This document shows, piece after piece, positions 8,470 to 16,864 of a stretch of 64,000 nt of DNA. This DNA is from Xenorhabdus lircayensis (GTDB taxonomy: Bacteria > Pseudomonadota > Gammaproteobacteria > Enterobacterales > Enterobacteriaceae). Every line of letters begins with the position of its first letter. Positions within the stretch are counted from its first letter, which is position 1. The notes under the pieces were generated by a model. That model had not been told where the DNA came from. It ran no database searches and saw only the letters and a list, made by a program, of their open reading frames with translations. Location: positions 1 to 64,000 of the forward strand of contig NZ_JACOII010000038.1 in assembly GCF_016306625.1 (NCBI RefSeq). Reading direction: 5' to 3'. The position numbers were made by a program, and so were the translations under genes.

Positions 8470-9534
8470 ATGAAAAACAACATGAAAAAGTGGTTCTATC
8501 TGTTAGCCGCTGGGATGATGGCATTAAGCATTGGTTCGGTGAATGCGGCGGCTGCAAATGACGGCAAAACGCTGTATTTCTACAACTGGACTGAATACGT
8601 TCCGCCTGGTTTGCTCAACCAGTTCACTAAAGAAACTGGGATCAAGGTGATTTATTCCACCTACGAATCCAATGAGAGCATGTACACCAAGCTGAAAACC
8701 TATAAAGACGGCGCTTATGATTTAGTGGTTCCATCCACTTACTTTGTCTCAAAGATGAGTAAAGAAGGGATGCTGCAAAAAATCGATACAAGCAAACTAA
8801 GCAATTTCCATAATCTTGATCCGAACTTGCTCCATAAGTCTTTTGACCCGAATAACGATTACTCTATCCCTTATATTTGGGGGGCAACGGCGATTGGCGT
8901 TAACAGTGATAGCGTTGATCCCAAGACCATTACTGCTTGGGCTGATTTTTGGAAGCCAGAGTATAAAAACAGCTTGGTATTGACTGACGACGCCCGTGAA
9001 GTCTTTCAAATGGCGTTGTTGAAGCTTGGTTATTCCGGCAATACCACCAACCCAAAAGAGATTGAAGCCGCTTATCAGGAATTACAAACGCTGATGCCAA
9101 ACGTGTTGGCATTCAACTCTGACAACCCCGCCAATCCATTCATGGAAGGTGAAGTGGATATTGGTATGATGTGGCCGGGTTCTGCCTATGTTGCACGTCA
9201 GTCGGGAACACCCGTTGATATTATCTGGCCGAAAGAAGGCGGAATTTTCTGGATGGATAGTCTGGCGATCCCTGCCAATGCCAAGAATGTCGATGGTGCG
9301 ATAAAGCTGATTAACTTCCTGTTGCGTCCAGAGATTGCAGCACAAGTGGCTAAGAAAATTGGTTATCCGACTCCGAATCTGGCTGCGAAAAAATTGCTGC
9401 CTAAAGAGATGACAGAAGATAAATCTCTGTATCCTGATGAAGCCGTGATCCAAAAAGGGGAATGGCAGAGTGATGTTGGCAATGCCAATATTCTGTACGA
9501 AGAGTATTTCCAAAAACTGAAAGCGGGTCAGTGA
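8470..9534 (+). CDS. potD: Spermidine/putrescine-binding periplasmic protein
   Basis: 354-residue substrate-binding protein of the PotABCD importer. An N-terminal signal peptide (Lys-rich start, hydrophobic core, cleavage near 'VNAAAAND') is followed by the typical 'TLYFYNWTEYVPPGLL', 'STYESNESMYTKLKTY' and 'YSIPYIWGATAIGVN' of PotD. Ribosome site GAGGGGGAG. A second in-frame ATG 12 bases in (MKKWFY) corresponds to the E. coli start; either is possible. It lies 470 bases after potC, separated by a terminator and a Phd remnant, so it likely has its own promoter. Confidence 0.96.
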   Translation: MKNNMKKWFYLLAAGMMALSIGSVNAAAANDGKTLYFYNWTEYVPPGLLNQFTKETGIKVIYSTYESNESMYTKLKTYKDGAYDLVVPSTYFVSKMSKEGMLQKIDTSKLSNFHNLDPNLLHKSFDPNNDYSIPYIWGATAIGVNSDSVDPKTITAWADFWKPEYKNSLVLTDDAREVFQMALLKLGYSGNTTNPKEIEAAYQELQTLMPNVLAFNSDNPANPFMEGEVDIGMMWPGSAYVARQSGTPVDIIWPKEGGIFWMDSLAIPANAKNVDGAIKLINFLLRPEIAAQVAKKIGYPTPNLAAKKLLPKEMTEDKSLYPDEAVIQKGEWQSDVGNANILYEEYFQKLKAGQ

Positions 9535-9553
9535 ACCGGCATTGAGTTTGAAT

Positions 9554-9582
9554 GAAAGGGAGCAATTATGCTTTTTTTTATC
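9554..9582 (+). terminator. Weak terminator after potD
   Basis: GGAGCA-ATTA-TGCTTT stem (4 strong pairs plus wobbles) running into T8 about 20 bases after the potD stop. Short stem but a long U-tract. Confidence 0.4.
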
Positions 9583-9670
9583 GGATAACATCAGTTGAGC
9601 CTTGGAAGCAATACTTTTGGAAACAATACTCCATAAAGGCTCTTGTCGGTAAAGAGACATAGCAATTGTC

Positions 9671-9771
9671 AATTGCAAAGTAACCGGCTCTAAAATAAGG
9701 ATTTTAGAGCTTTTATAACGCATTGGTAGGAACGTTTAACCGATCATTTTTTGCTTAACTGATTGGCGTTA
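9671..9771 (+). repeat. Left copy of a 101-bp inverted repeat flanking the ABC-F gene
   Basis: Imperfect inverted copy of 11671-11771. It contains GCTCTAAAAT-n4-ATTTTAGAGC followed by TTTTAT (terminator-like) and, towards the ABC-F gene, a second dyad that is better preserved in the right copy. The two copies differ at only a few positions. The structure fits a small non-autonomous palindromic repeat family, but I do not recognise a named one. Confidence 0.75.
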
Positions 9772-9858
9772 AACCATAACGGCTGGCTTTTTTCTGACGA
9801 TAAGAAAGCCATATTAATGACTTCATTTATTATATTTCTTATTATTTTTTAGACCATA

Positions 9859-9888
9859 TTGTCTAATGCTATAATCTCTAATTATAAT
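9859..9888 (+). promoter_or_regulatory. Predicted promoter of the ABC-F gene
   Basis: TTGTCT (9859-9864), an 18-base spacer and a consensus TATAAT (9883-9888). The start point would fall near 9895, leaving a leader of about 185 bases before the ABC-F ATG. Confidence 0.5.
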
Positions 9889-9937
9889 ACAGCCGTTATT
9901 TCTCTGACAAACCTAACTAAGAAGGCGTTTCCCTACG

Positions 9938-10078
9938 ATGAACTAAGTACTGCCAGAAAATGTATACAGATACCCAATGGTATTCTTTTTTCTGTTCCTG
10001 GCAGGCAATAGTTATCATCCGTTTCTCTCCTGAAAAGAGATCCCTGCGTTGTCTGCCACCTGTATTCAGGAGGTACGC
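9938..10078 (+). promoter_or_regulatory. Attenuator-like leader of the ABC-F gene
   Basis: The leader holds a minimal ORF ATG-AAC-TAA (9938-9946). A 40-codon ORF (9960-10082) has a stop that overlaps the ABC-F start as ATGA. A small hairpin GATACC-n4-GGTATT (9969-9984) runs into CTTTTTT, terminator-like. A competing outer stem CTGCCAG (9950-9956) / CTGGCAG (9998-10004) encloses it. The arrangement resembles the ribosome-mediated attenuation known for antibiotic-inducible ABC-F genes. Regulation is inferred from layout only. Confidence 0.45.
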
Positions 10079-11647
10079 ATGACGATAGCCTGTCATTTTT
10101 CACAACTTAGTATCGAATTTAATCAAAAGGATCTTTTTCCGCCGCTGAACGGTACACTGTTTTGCCAGCAAACTGCACTGATCGGCAGTAACGGAAAAGG
10201 TAAATCAGTACTGTTACGGCTGCTGGCACAGAGACTATTATCTACCTCAGGACATATAGTCTGGAATATGCCCTTTACCTATGTTGACCAACTGACCCGA
10301 CTGGCAGGAGAAACCATTGCCGGTGCCTTGGGTGTCACAGCTCTCTATCACTCTTTTCAACGGGTAGAAGCCGGGACAGCGACAATGGATGACTTCGAAA
10401 GACTTGATGGTAAGTGGCAGCAACCGGCTATGTGGCAGAACCTGCTGGACTCCGCCCGTTTACCTGTATCGATGGAGACTCTGGTACAAAACCTCAGTGG
10501 AGGGCAACAAACCCGACTTGCCCTATGCCGCGCTTTTCTGCATAGCGACCACTTTCTCCTGCTGGATGAACCGGATAACCATCTTGACCATGAGGGGCGG
10601 CAGTGGCTTACCGACCGGCTGGAACAACACAAAGCAGGTTCACTGGTGGTCACTCATAACCGTGCGCTACTTGCTCATATGCAGACGATTCTTGAGTTAA
10701 CCGACAAGGGACTCTGCGAATATGGCGGCAACTATACACTTTATGAAGAGCAGAAGGCTTCCTCCATAGCATCACTTGAAGCGGCCTCTGAGCGTCTGGA
10801 TACCCGTATCCGTAACGAAAAGCGTCAACAACAGACCAGCCTTCAGAAAGCAGCTCAACGGCGCAGACAAGGAGAAGCTATCCGCCGCAGTGGCTCTCAG
10901 TCACTCCTGTTACTGGATATGCAGAAAAATCGTGCGGAACAGCGGCAGTCTAATGCAGCCCAACGTCATCAACGGGTGCTGGGAAACCTGCAAACACAAT
11001 CACAGGAGCTCAATGAGAAAAAGACACATACCCGACAACAAAAAATGGTTCTGAACTACCAGCCGGACGGACAGAAGATAACCCTATTTGTCTCAGAGCT
11101 CAGATTGCCCTACGGCTATTCTGAGCCACTCTCATTCACGGTTTATAGCGGAGAACACTGGCACATCAAAGGCAGTAACGGCAGCGGCAAATCAACACTC
11201 TTGAAAGTTCTGAGTGGAGAAATTCTGCCTGTATCAGGAGAATATCGGATAAATGATACTTTTTGTTACCTCGACCAGCACCTGAACCTACTGGATAAAA
11301 CCCTGCCAGTTGCTGAAGCATTACATCACTACCAACCTGCATTTTCTGTCGAACAATGGCGGACTCAGCTTGGTATGTTACGGATAAGAGGGGATAAATC
11401 GCTACAGCCTTTAAATCAGCTCAGCGGGGGTGAACAATTGAAAGCCACGCTGCTTGCCCTGACACACAGCCCCTCACCTCCGGCCGTGCTCTTGCTGGAT
11501 GAGCCGGATAACCACCTTGATCTGGATTCAAAGCAATTGTTAGAGAACTTACTTTGTGAATATCAGGGGACATTACTGCTGGTTTCCCATGATGAGGCAT
11601 TCGTTGAAAATTGTGGTATCACACATGAACTGAATCTTTCCGACTGA
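10079..11647 (+). CDS. ABC-F family ATPase (ribosome-protection type)
   Basis: 522 residues, two ABC cassettes and no membrane segments, as in ABC-F proteins that act on ribosomes. Cassette 1: Walker A 'GSNGKGKS' (36-43), signature 'LSGGQQTRLALCRAFL', Walker B 'LLLDEPDNHLD'. A charged linker of about 80 residues rich in Arg/Gln follows. Cassette 2: 'GSNGSGKSTLL', 'LSGGEQLKATLL', 'LLLDEPDNHLD'. Both catalytic Glu residues are present. The ATG at 10079 has a perfect AGGAGG site; a TTG 30 bases upstream is less likely. The subfamily is not one of the housekeeping Uup, EttA, YbiT or YheS types as I remember them, so a resistance or self-protection role is plausible. The gene is flanked by inverted repeats, suggesting acquisition. 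Confidence 0.85.
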   Translation: MTIACHFSQLSIEFNQKDLFPPLNGTLFCQQTALIGSNGKGKSVLLRLLAQRLLSTSGHIVWNMPFTYVDQLTRLAGETIAGALGVTALYHSFQRVEAGTATMDDFERLDGKWQQPAMWQNLLDSARLPVSMETLVQNLSGGQQTRLALCRAFLHSDHFLLLDEPDNHLDHEGRQWLTDRLEQHKAGSLVVTHNRALLAHMQTILELTDKGLCEYGGNYTLYEEQKASSIASLEAASERLDTRIRNEKRQQQTSLQKAAQRRRQGEAIRRSGSQSLLLLDMQKNRAEQRQSNAAQRHQRVLGNLQTQSQELNEKKTHTRQQKMVLNYQPDGQKITLFVSELRLPYGYSEPLSFTVYSGEHWHIKGSNGSGKSTLLKVLSGEILPVSGEYRINDTFCYLDQHLNLLDKTLPVAEALHHYQPAFSVEQWRTQLGMLRIRGDKSLQPLNQLSGGEQLKATLLALTHSPSPPAVLLLDEPDNHLDLDSKQLLENLLCEYQGTLLLVSHDEAFVENCGITHELNLSD

Positions 11648-11670
11648 GACAAAACAGGCTGCTTTGTGGG

Positions 11671-11771
11671 TAATGCCGATCAGTTAAGCAAAAAATGATC
11701 GGTTGAACGTTCCTACCAATGCGTTATAAAGGCTCTAAAATCCATCTTTTAGAGCCGGTTACTTCGCAATT
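11671..11771 (-). repeat. Right copy of the 101-bp inverted repeat
   Basis: Inverted copy of 9671-9771. It contains two clear dyads: CCGATCA-n13-TGATCGG and GGCTCTAAAA-n6-TTTTAGAGCC. It starts 23 bases after the ABC-F stop and probably also serves as its terminator. Confidence 0.75.
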
Positions 11772-11864
11772 AACCATAACCTTCTCCCTTACAAATGGCT
11801 ATGTGTTTAAACAAATTCATCTGATATACCGTTTTTGGTTAGAAGCAGCAGAGACGCTTGTGGA

Positions 11865-12737
11865 TTATTGCTTAAACACTTGATCACGATGCCAGGTAAT
11901 AAAACCTTCCAAAGGGTAATAGTCTCTGTTTTGGGGAAGTAATATTTGTTTTTTCGCGAAATTCCAAAAAAGATGCTTAACCATCGGGCCGCCATTAATA
12001 CTTTCTGAAATCAGTAAATTCATATTATTGTCAATGCCGATTGATCCCATATCGAATGCAGAATGATGCAGTGAACACAGGGCGAGTCCGTTATTTACGG
12101 TACAGGGACCACCGTATTGTTTCCATTTGATGTGTGCTGCTTCCAGACCAACGGGAGTATCGTCATGTCGAAGATTGTAGCCACAAATTGCACATTCGTA
12201 GTTATAGGCCCGCAATATTTGTTGGCGAAAACGCGGATCACGTATTTTGCGGATATCACTTAAAGAAAAGTCCAGTTGATTGGCAAGCAGCTCCTGTACG
12301 CTGTCAGGGAAATGCTCACTGAGGATCTGCTGCGCCAATTTATCGATCACAGCGGGATTTTTGCGTAATAACTGATAACTTTGTTGGTCGAAACCCGCTT
12401 TAACACCAAATTCAATCAATTCACGCTTTGGCGGTTGCCTGCTGCCTTTTTGTGGTGTGCATAGTTCAGTATTCTGCAACGCCCAAAAACCGTCGCCACG
12501 TAACCGCCAGAACGGTAAAGAAGGATCGTGATTTTTGCGTTTTGGGCCAAAATGGTTGAGTAGATTCAGCAACGGCTGGTGGATCTCTTCCCCGTAATCA
12601 AACAGTCGTTCATGGCCTTTCTGATATTGAGAGAGCACATACAGCAACAATAACGGCTTATGTGGCGCACGTTGATCACCCTTGCGCCATATAGAAAGGT
12701 TTGAAATTGCGGTTTGTAGTTCTTTGATTGTAGGCAT
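11865..12737 (-). CDS. Predicted phosphorothioate-DNA-binding restriction endonuclease (HNH, type IV)
   Basis: 290 residues. The N-terminal half (about 1-165) resembles the sulfur-binding domain of ScoMcrA/SprMcrA-type enzymes, with the hallmark 'RAPHKPLLLLYVLSQYQKG' and a 'PFWRLRGDGFWAL' segment. The C-terminal half is an HNH nuclease: C182-x2-C185, 'EAAHIKWK' with His202, 'VNNGLALCSLHHSAFD' with Cys221 and His224, so the zinc and catalytic residues are intact. Known relatives cut DNA bearing phosphorothioate marks made by Dnd/Ssp systems. No dnd or ssp gene is present in the window, so it would act against foreign modified DNA. It is a single-gene unit on the minus strand. Confidence 0.75.
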   Translation of the reverse strand: MPTIKELQTAISNLSIWRKGDQRAPHKPLLLLYVLSQYQKGHERLFDYGEEIHQPLLNLLNHFGPKRKNHDPSLPFWRLRGDGFWALQNTELCTPQKGSRQPPKRELIEFGVKAGFDQQSYQLLRKNPAVIDKLAQQILSEHFPDSVQELLANQLDFSLSDIRKIRDPRFRQQILRAYNYECAICGYNLRHDDTPVGLEAAHIKWKQYGGPCTVNNGLALCSLHHSAFDMGSIGIDNNMNLLISESINGGPMVKHLFWNFAKKQILLPQNRDYYPLEGFITWHRDQVFKQ

Positions 12738-12850
12738 GTAATTTGTTTAATTAATGGGACAAGGTATTGCGATCATGCTCGCAAAAGTTGGAGAGGGCAA
12801 GGTGTTGGTTTGGAAGAGGTTTATGGCGGGTTATATATGACTTGTTGAAG

Positions 12851-12893
12851 AAGGTGTATAGGCAGTAAAATGTACGCCATACACCTTTTATTT
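12851..12893. terminator. Hairpin between the HNH gene and the zinc protease
   Basis: GGTGTATaGGC ... GCCATACACC (one bulged base), with TTTTATTT on the plus side and TTCTTC on the minus side. It lies about 120 bases beyond the 3' end of the minus-strand metalloprotease gene and likely terminates it. Confidence 0.5.
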
Positions 12894-13013
12894 AGAATAA
12901 CATGTAAATGAGATTTATGTGGATCAAGAACCCTATTCGGTTCGCTAGCAATAGATTTCAACTTGCAATGTAGTAAAATAATTTTTCCTGAAGAAAGATA
13001 ATCGCCATGATCT

Positions 13014-13922
13014 TTAGGGATTCCAATTATGTGATAATTTGGGAAGTTCTATTCCAGTGAGCTCAGGCCCCAAATAATATTGGTAATATTCTAATACCTC
13101 TTTACTGTATTTCTTTCCATACACTAAACCAGTAAAAACTTCTGCAACAAACTCATTAGAATTATTTTTCTGTATAACATAACCGCTCACTTGTTCAGCA
13201 ATTTTTGCTGGGAGAGTATATTTCTCTTGCTGACTAGTCTTTCTGGCAAGCCAAAATTTTTCTTTTGATTCAATCCGTTGTGCATGAATGATATGTCCGA
13301 TTTCATGTACGATGGAAGCAATGACCTTCGTTGAACTTTCGGGGTTTAATTCCAATGACTTCCTACTTCCTGATATGGCTTCGTGATAAAGTTGATCTGG
13401 CACACCACATTCAATTTGGACCGAGCTATTTTTATTTATACCCCTATTCCTTCTCCAGAAGGAATGTTGACGAGATTTAATTTCATTTACTTTTTTAATG
13501 TTTTGAGCATTTATATGAAGATAGGGGTCATCAATACCTACTGCTTTTGTTCTCGATATATTATCTGCCATTTTGTCTTCTTTTCCTGGCCACCTAACTT
13601 CAGTTAGCCCCATTTTCTCTTCTATATAAATGTTAATATTTCTCACTATCTTAGATAAATCATCCACTCTTGCATAAACCTTATTAATAGCGTAATAAAC
13701 AGGGAGAAGAAACTTCATTTTAATGTCATCAGAATGTTCTTCATTCTTGCCAAAGACTTTAAGGTTAATGCCACAAATATAACTATCGAATAAGATAAAT
13801 TTGTTATCACCATAATAATCTAAAAAGTTTATCTCCTGATGCAGGATGATTTCTATCGTTTTACTATTGATATCGCTTTTGGAGGTTACTCGATTATTTC
13901 CCTCTTTTTTCTGCTTACACAA
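13014..13922 (-). CDS. Predicted zinc metalloprotease resembling anthrax lethal factor (M34/ATLF-like)
   Basis: 302 residues, AT-rich. Zincin motif 'VHEIGHIIH' (HEIGH at 206-210) and a downstream 'NEFVAEVF' (Glu261) at the spacing and context of the third zinc ligand of anthrax lethal factor ('EFFAEAF'), followed by a helical 'KEVLEYYQYYLGP' tail. The approximately 200 N-terminal residues are not recognised. There is no signal peptide, so release would need another route or the protein acts inside cells. Start is TTG with AGGAG six bases upstream; no better start exists. Family members are toxins or spore factors. Insect-virulence effector is a reasonable guess but is inference. Confidence 0.6.
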   Translation of the reverse strand: MCKQKKEGNNRVTSKSDINSKTIEIILHQEINFLDYYGDNKFILFDSYICGINLKVFGKNEEHSDDIKMKFLLPVYYAINKVYARVDDLSKIVRNINIYIEEKMGLTEVRWPGKEDKMADNISRTKAVGIDDPYLHINAQNIKKVNEIKSRQHSFWRRNRGINKNSSVQIECGVPDQLYHEAISGSRKSLELNPESSTKVIASIVHEIGHIIHAQRIESKEKFWLARKTSQQEKYTLPAKIAEQVSGYVIQKNNSNEFVAEVFTGLVYGKKYSKEVLEYYQYYLGPELTGIELPKLSHNWNP

Positions 13923-14553
13923 AACGATCTCCTATATAACTTTGTAGGACTAGAGTAATTAAACTTACTCCCTTCAAGAATAAAAAATAAAATAATAAAA
14001 AGTTATAATTACGTATGAAATTAATATATTTTTATCTATCATCATAAAATGTCATGAGATCCAGATGAATAACTAACTGTATTTACAATAGTTGTAAGTA
14101 CAGCTATAACTACTTAACCAAACGGTAACGCTGATGTTCCCCTCTCCCTATGCCATGTTTTTTCACGGATTGTAAAATCAACATTTGACTTCTACCGTTG
14201 CCATCTATGCTCTCTCCGAAAAAGTGAAGACCATACACAAAGAACAACACCTTGAATACATTACCCACAAAATGATATTGAGTGATTTAAAAAATATTTT
14301 TCGAAATGAAATTAAATGTGGAGGTATTTCTTAAAAAGATTCTTAAGTTAATGTAATTGGAATGTAATTTTCTTCTATTTAAGAGATATCTTCTTTCGAT
14401 TCTCTCAATTTCCTGATAAATAGTAGTTTACTATGAGTCTATACTTAGAGCCTATTCCATTAGATTCTTATAGATTATTCTTTTTCTGAAAAAAACGAAT
14501 TTAAGTCAAATATAATAAAACGGAAATATTCTGTGAATGATTAGGAGGTCAGA
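13923..14553. other. AT-rich intergenic region
   Basis: About 630 bases. One coding-like plus-strand frame (14176-14334, 52 codons, ending 'RNEIKCGGIS') has only a TTG as a possible start and no ribosome site; it may be a gene relic. The last 150 bases are promoter-like A/T runs before the PAP2 gene. Nothing else is supported. Confidence 0.4.
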
Positions 14554-15219
14554 ATGAGCTGGCGTATTGAACGGTTAGGATACCGCCTATTATGTTGTTT
14601 ATTGGGATGGGGGTTGGTTGGTATTGTTTACCAGTTCACAACGAACTATTACCTTACAACAACCTATCACGCTCAAGTGACTGTATTGCCACTTTCTGCC
14701 ATTGATGAATGGATAGCGTTTTCTTCCAATGGTATCTGGCTCTATCTCTCTTTCTTTTTGTTAATACCGTTGGCTTATCTGTTCTGTCCGTTGTCCAGAG
14801 TTCGCTGGTTTATGCTGGCAATGCAGGGTTGCGCTCTGTTTTCTGGCCTGATCTATTTGCTTTATCCTACCACACTCGATTACCCACCTATTATGGGTGA
14901 TAAGATCGCAGATCGTTTGCTCCATCATTTGGTCGCGATAGATTCGGCACAAAATTGCCTGCCTTCACTGCATGCTTCGTTAACTGCATTATCCGTGTAT
15001 GCACTTTGGCAAGGGAAGAAAAAGGTTTGTCGGCTATTGTGGTTAACGTGGGGCGTGTTGATCGGCTTTTCCATCATTCAGTTGCGGCGGCATTTATTCA
15101 TCGATCTTGTGGCTGGGATATTAACGGCGATTGTTATTGGCATTTTGAGCCAGATAATTCTACAGGTCATGGCAGCCCGTTCTGATCGCAAGCAAGCCTA
15201 TAAACGCAGAGTTTCATGA
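14554..15219 (+). CDS. PAP2-superfamily membrane phosphatase or phosphotransferase
   Basis: 221 residues with about six hydrophobic segments. The PAP2 signature appears as 'NCLPSLHASLTAL' (SLHA motif, catalytic His) and a later 'QLRRHLFIDLVAGI' (R-x5-H-x3-D), consistent with the inositol-phosphotransferase-like branch. Known PAP2 enzymes dephosphorylate or exchange lipid phosphates at the membrane. The ATG has a perfect AGGAGG. It lies 645 bases upstream of the KAS III cluster on the same strand, so a shared role in an acyl-lipid pathway is possible but not shown. Confidence 0.8.
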   Translation: MSWRIERLGYRLLCCLLGWGLVGIVYQFTTNYYLTTTYHAQVTVLPLSAIDEWIAFSSNGIWLYLSFFLLIPLAYLFCPLSRVRWFMLAMQGCALFSGLIYLLYPTTLDYPPIMGDKIADRLLHHLVAIDSAQNCLPSLHASLTALSVYALWQGKKKVCRLLWLTWGVLIGFSIIQLRRHLFIDLVAGILTAIVIGILSQIILQVMAARSDRKQAYKRRVS

Positions 15220-15865
15220 ACGCACTGAACATTATCGATAGGTTCTAAATTCATGCTCCGCTTCCTTATGGAAACGGGGCAAAGGAAAAAATGAAACAAA
15301 GGGAAAAATAGTATTTTGTTTAGTGGAGCTATTTGTCTAAATAAAATCTGCTTCTTCAGAAGAATAATCTCAGTATTTTTATTTTTAAAAGATATATGTT
15401 TTGATAAATTGAGGATTTGCTTTTATTTAATCATAAAAAGAACTGAAAATATTGGATTAATGCTTAAGTGATATTTTATTGATTTTTGTCATTTTAATGA
15501 TTTACTTATGAAATAAAAACTAAAATTAACTATTTTAAATAATTAAATCAAGTTATTTAATTTGTAAGTTAATATTTATTTTTATTTTACATAAACACAA
15601 CAAACTCCATGATGAAATCTCATGAAGCGTTTCCTTCATTAAAAAAAATTTATGACACTGAAATAGTAAATTGATAAAAACTTTTATTTTTCATATAGCT
15701 GTATTGGATATTTCAATTTAGTAATATGATGTATCATAAATGTCTACTTCCTGTTTAATAGACTATCTGATAAATACTAACTTGTTATAAACCCTATATT
15801 CAGAACTCACTTCATATTCTGAAATATATTTCAACAAAAAATTAACATTCGGAAGTAATAAAAAA
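15220..15865. other. AT-rich region upstream of the KAS III cluster
   Basis: About 645 bases of very AT-rich DNA with no supported gene. It presumably carries the promoter of the four-gene cluster. The ribosome site just before the KAS III ATG is weak (GGAAG ten bases upstream). Confidence 0.5.
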
Positions 15866-16864
15866 ATGAAAAGCTCAAACGAATTGATCCCATTAAAGAT
15901 CATTGCCTCTGGCACTGCTTTGCCAGCGCATAAGGTATATTCATCCGACTTAGATCTGAAATTAAATAAACCGAATGGTTTTGTACAAAAGCGTTCGGGT
16001 ATTGAATATCGCTATCATTCTGACTATGAAGCGTCTCCGGCTAAATTGGCTGCAGAGGCATTGCATAATACTTTACAGACACATCAGATCTCGCCGGGCT
16101 CTATTGACCTTTTGATTTCAGCTTCTGCAATACCTATTCAGGCCTTACCTTATTCTGCTGCGCATATCTTAAAAGAGAGCCAATTAAAGGCAGGAATCGC
16201 TTGTTTTGATATTAATGCAAGCTGCGTCAGTTTTGTCTCAGCTTTGCATGTTGCAGGTGGATTGTTAGCGACGAAGCAGTATCGACGTATTGCGATTGTC
16301 TCTGCGGAGATGGCTTCCCGTGGTATCGATTGGTCACATCAAGAATCCTCACTGATTTTTGGTGATGGGGCGGCTTGTATGATCGTTGAAAGAGGGGATG
16401 GGCAGAGCGGGATTGTTACCCATAAGCATGAAACCTATCCAGAAGGTCTTGAGTTATGTGAAATCCGCGCTGGCGGAACCCGTAAGAATCTCCGTGCGGG
16501 AATGGAAAATAGCGATTTCTTGTTCCAGATGCAGGGTAAGCCACTGTTTAAGCTCACCGCTTCATTGATTGAAGATTTTACAGAGCGCTTACTTGCCAGT
16601 GCCAATCTTCAAATGTCTGAGATTGATACAGTGATACCTCATCAAGCCAGTCATTTAGGGTTGGAACATATCCGCAAACGGCTGAATATCAGGGATGAGC
16701 GATTTGTGAATATCTACCGTTATCGCGGCAATCAAGTGGCAGCATCGATTCCAAGTGCGCTGCATGAAGCGATTATAACCGATCGCTATTATGGCCGTGA
16801 TTATGTGATGTTGCTTGGTACGGCGGCTGGCCTTTCATTAAGTGAGATGATTTTGAAACCATGA
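15866..16864 (+). CDS. 3-oxoacyl-ACP synthase III-like (FabH/OleA superfamily) condensing enzyme
   Basis: 332-residue thiolase-fold ketosynthase. The catalytic triad is intact: Cys120 in 'DINASCVSF', His259 in 'VIPHQAS', Asn289 in 'YRGNQVAASIP'. It is unlikely to be the housekeeping FabH because it heads a specialised cluster and differs in the loops around residues 30-60 and 200-220. It should catalyse a decarboxylative or Claisen condensation of acyl-CoA/ACP units. Its stop overlaps the next gene's ATG by four bases. First gene of an operon of four. GC and codon use look like the core genome, so it is not an obviously recent arrival. Confidence 0.82.
   Translation: MKSSNELIPLKIIASGTALPAHKVYSSDLDLKLNKPNGFVQKRSGIEYRYHSDYEASPAKLAAEALHNTLQTHQISPGSIDLLISASAIPIQALPYSAAHILKESQLKAGIACFDINASCVSFVSALHVAGGLLATKQYRRIAIVSAEMASRGIDWSHQESSLIFGDGAACMIVERGDGQSGIVTHKHETYPEGLELCEIRAGGTRKNLRAGMENSDFLFQMQGKPLFKLTASLIEDFTERLLASANLQMSEIDTVIPHQASHLGLEHIRKRLNIRDERFVNIYRYRGNQVAASIPSALHEAIITDRYYGRDYVMLLGTAAGLSLSEMILKP

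Noticed and set aside
9671-11771. Complete insertion sequence
   Set aside because: Inverted repeats are present but no transposase gene lies between them, and no flanking target duplication was recognised.
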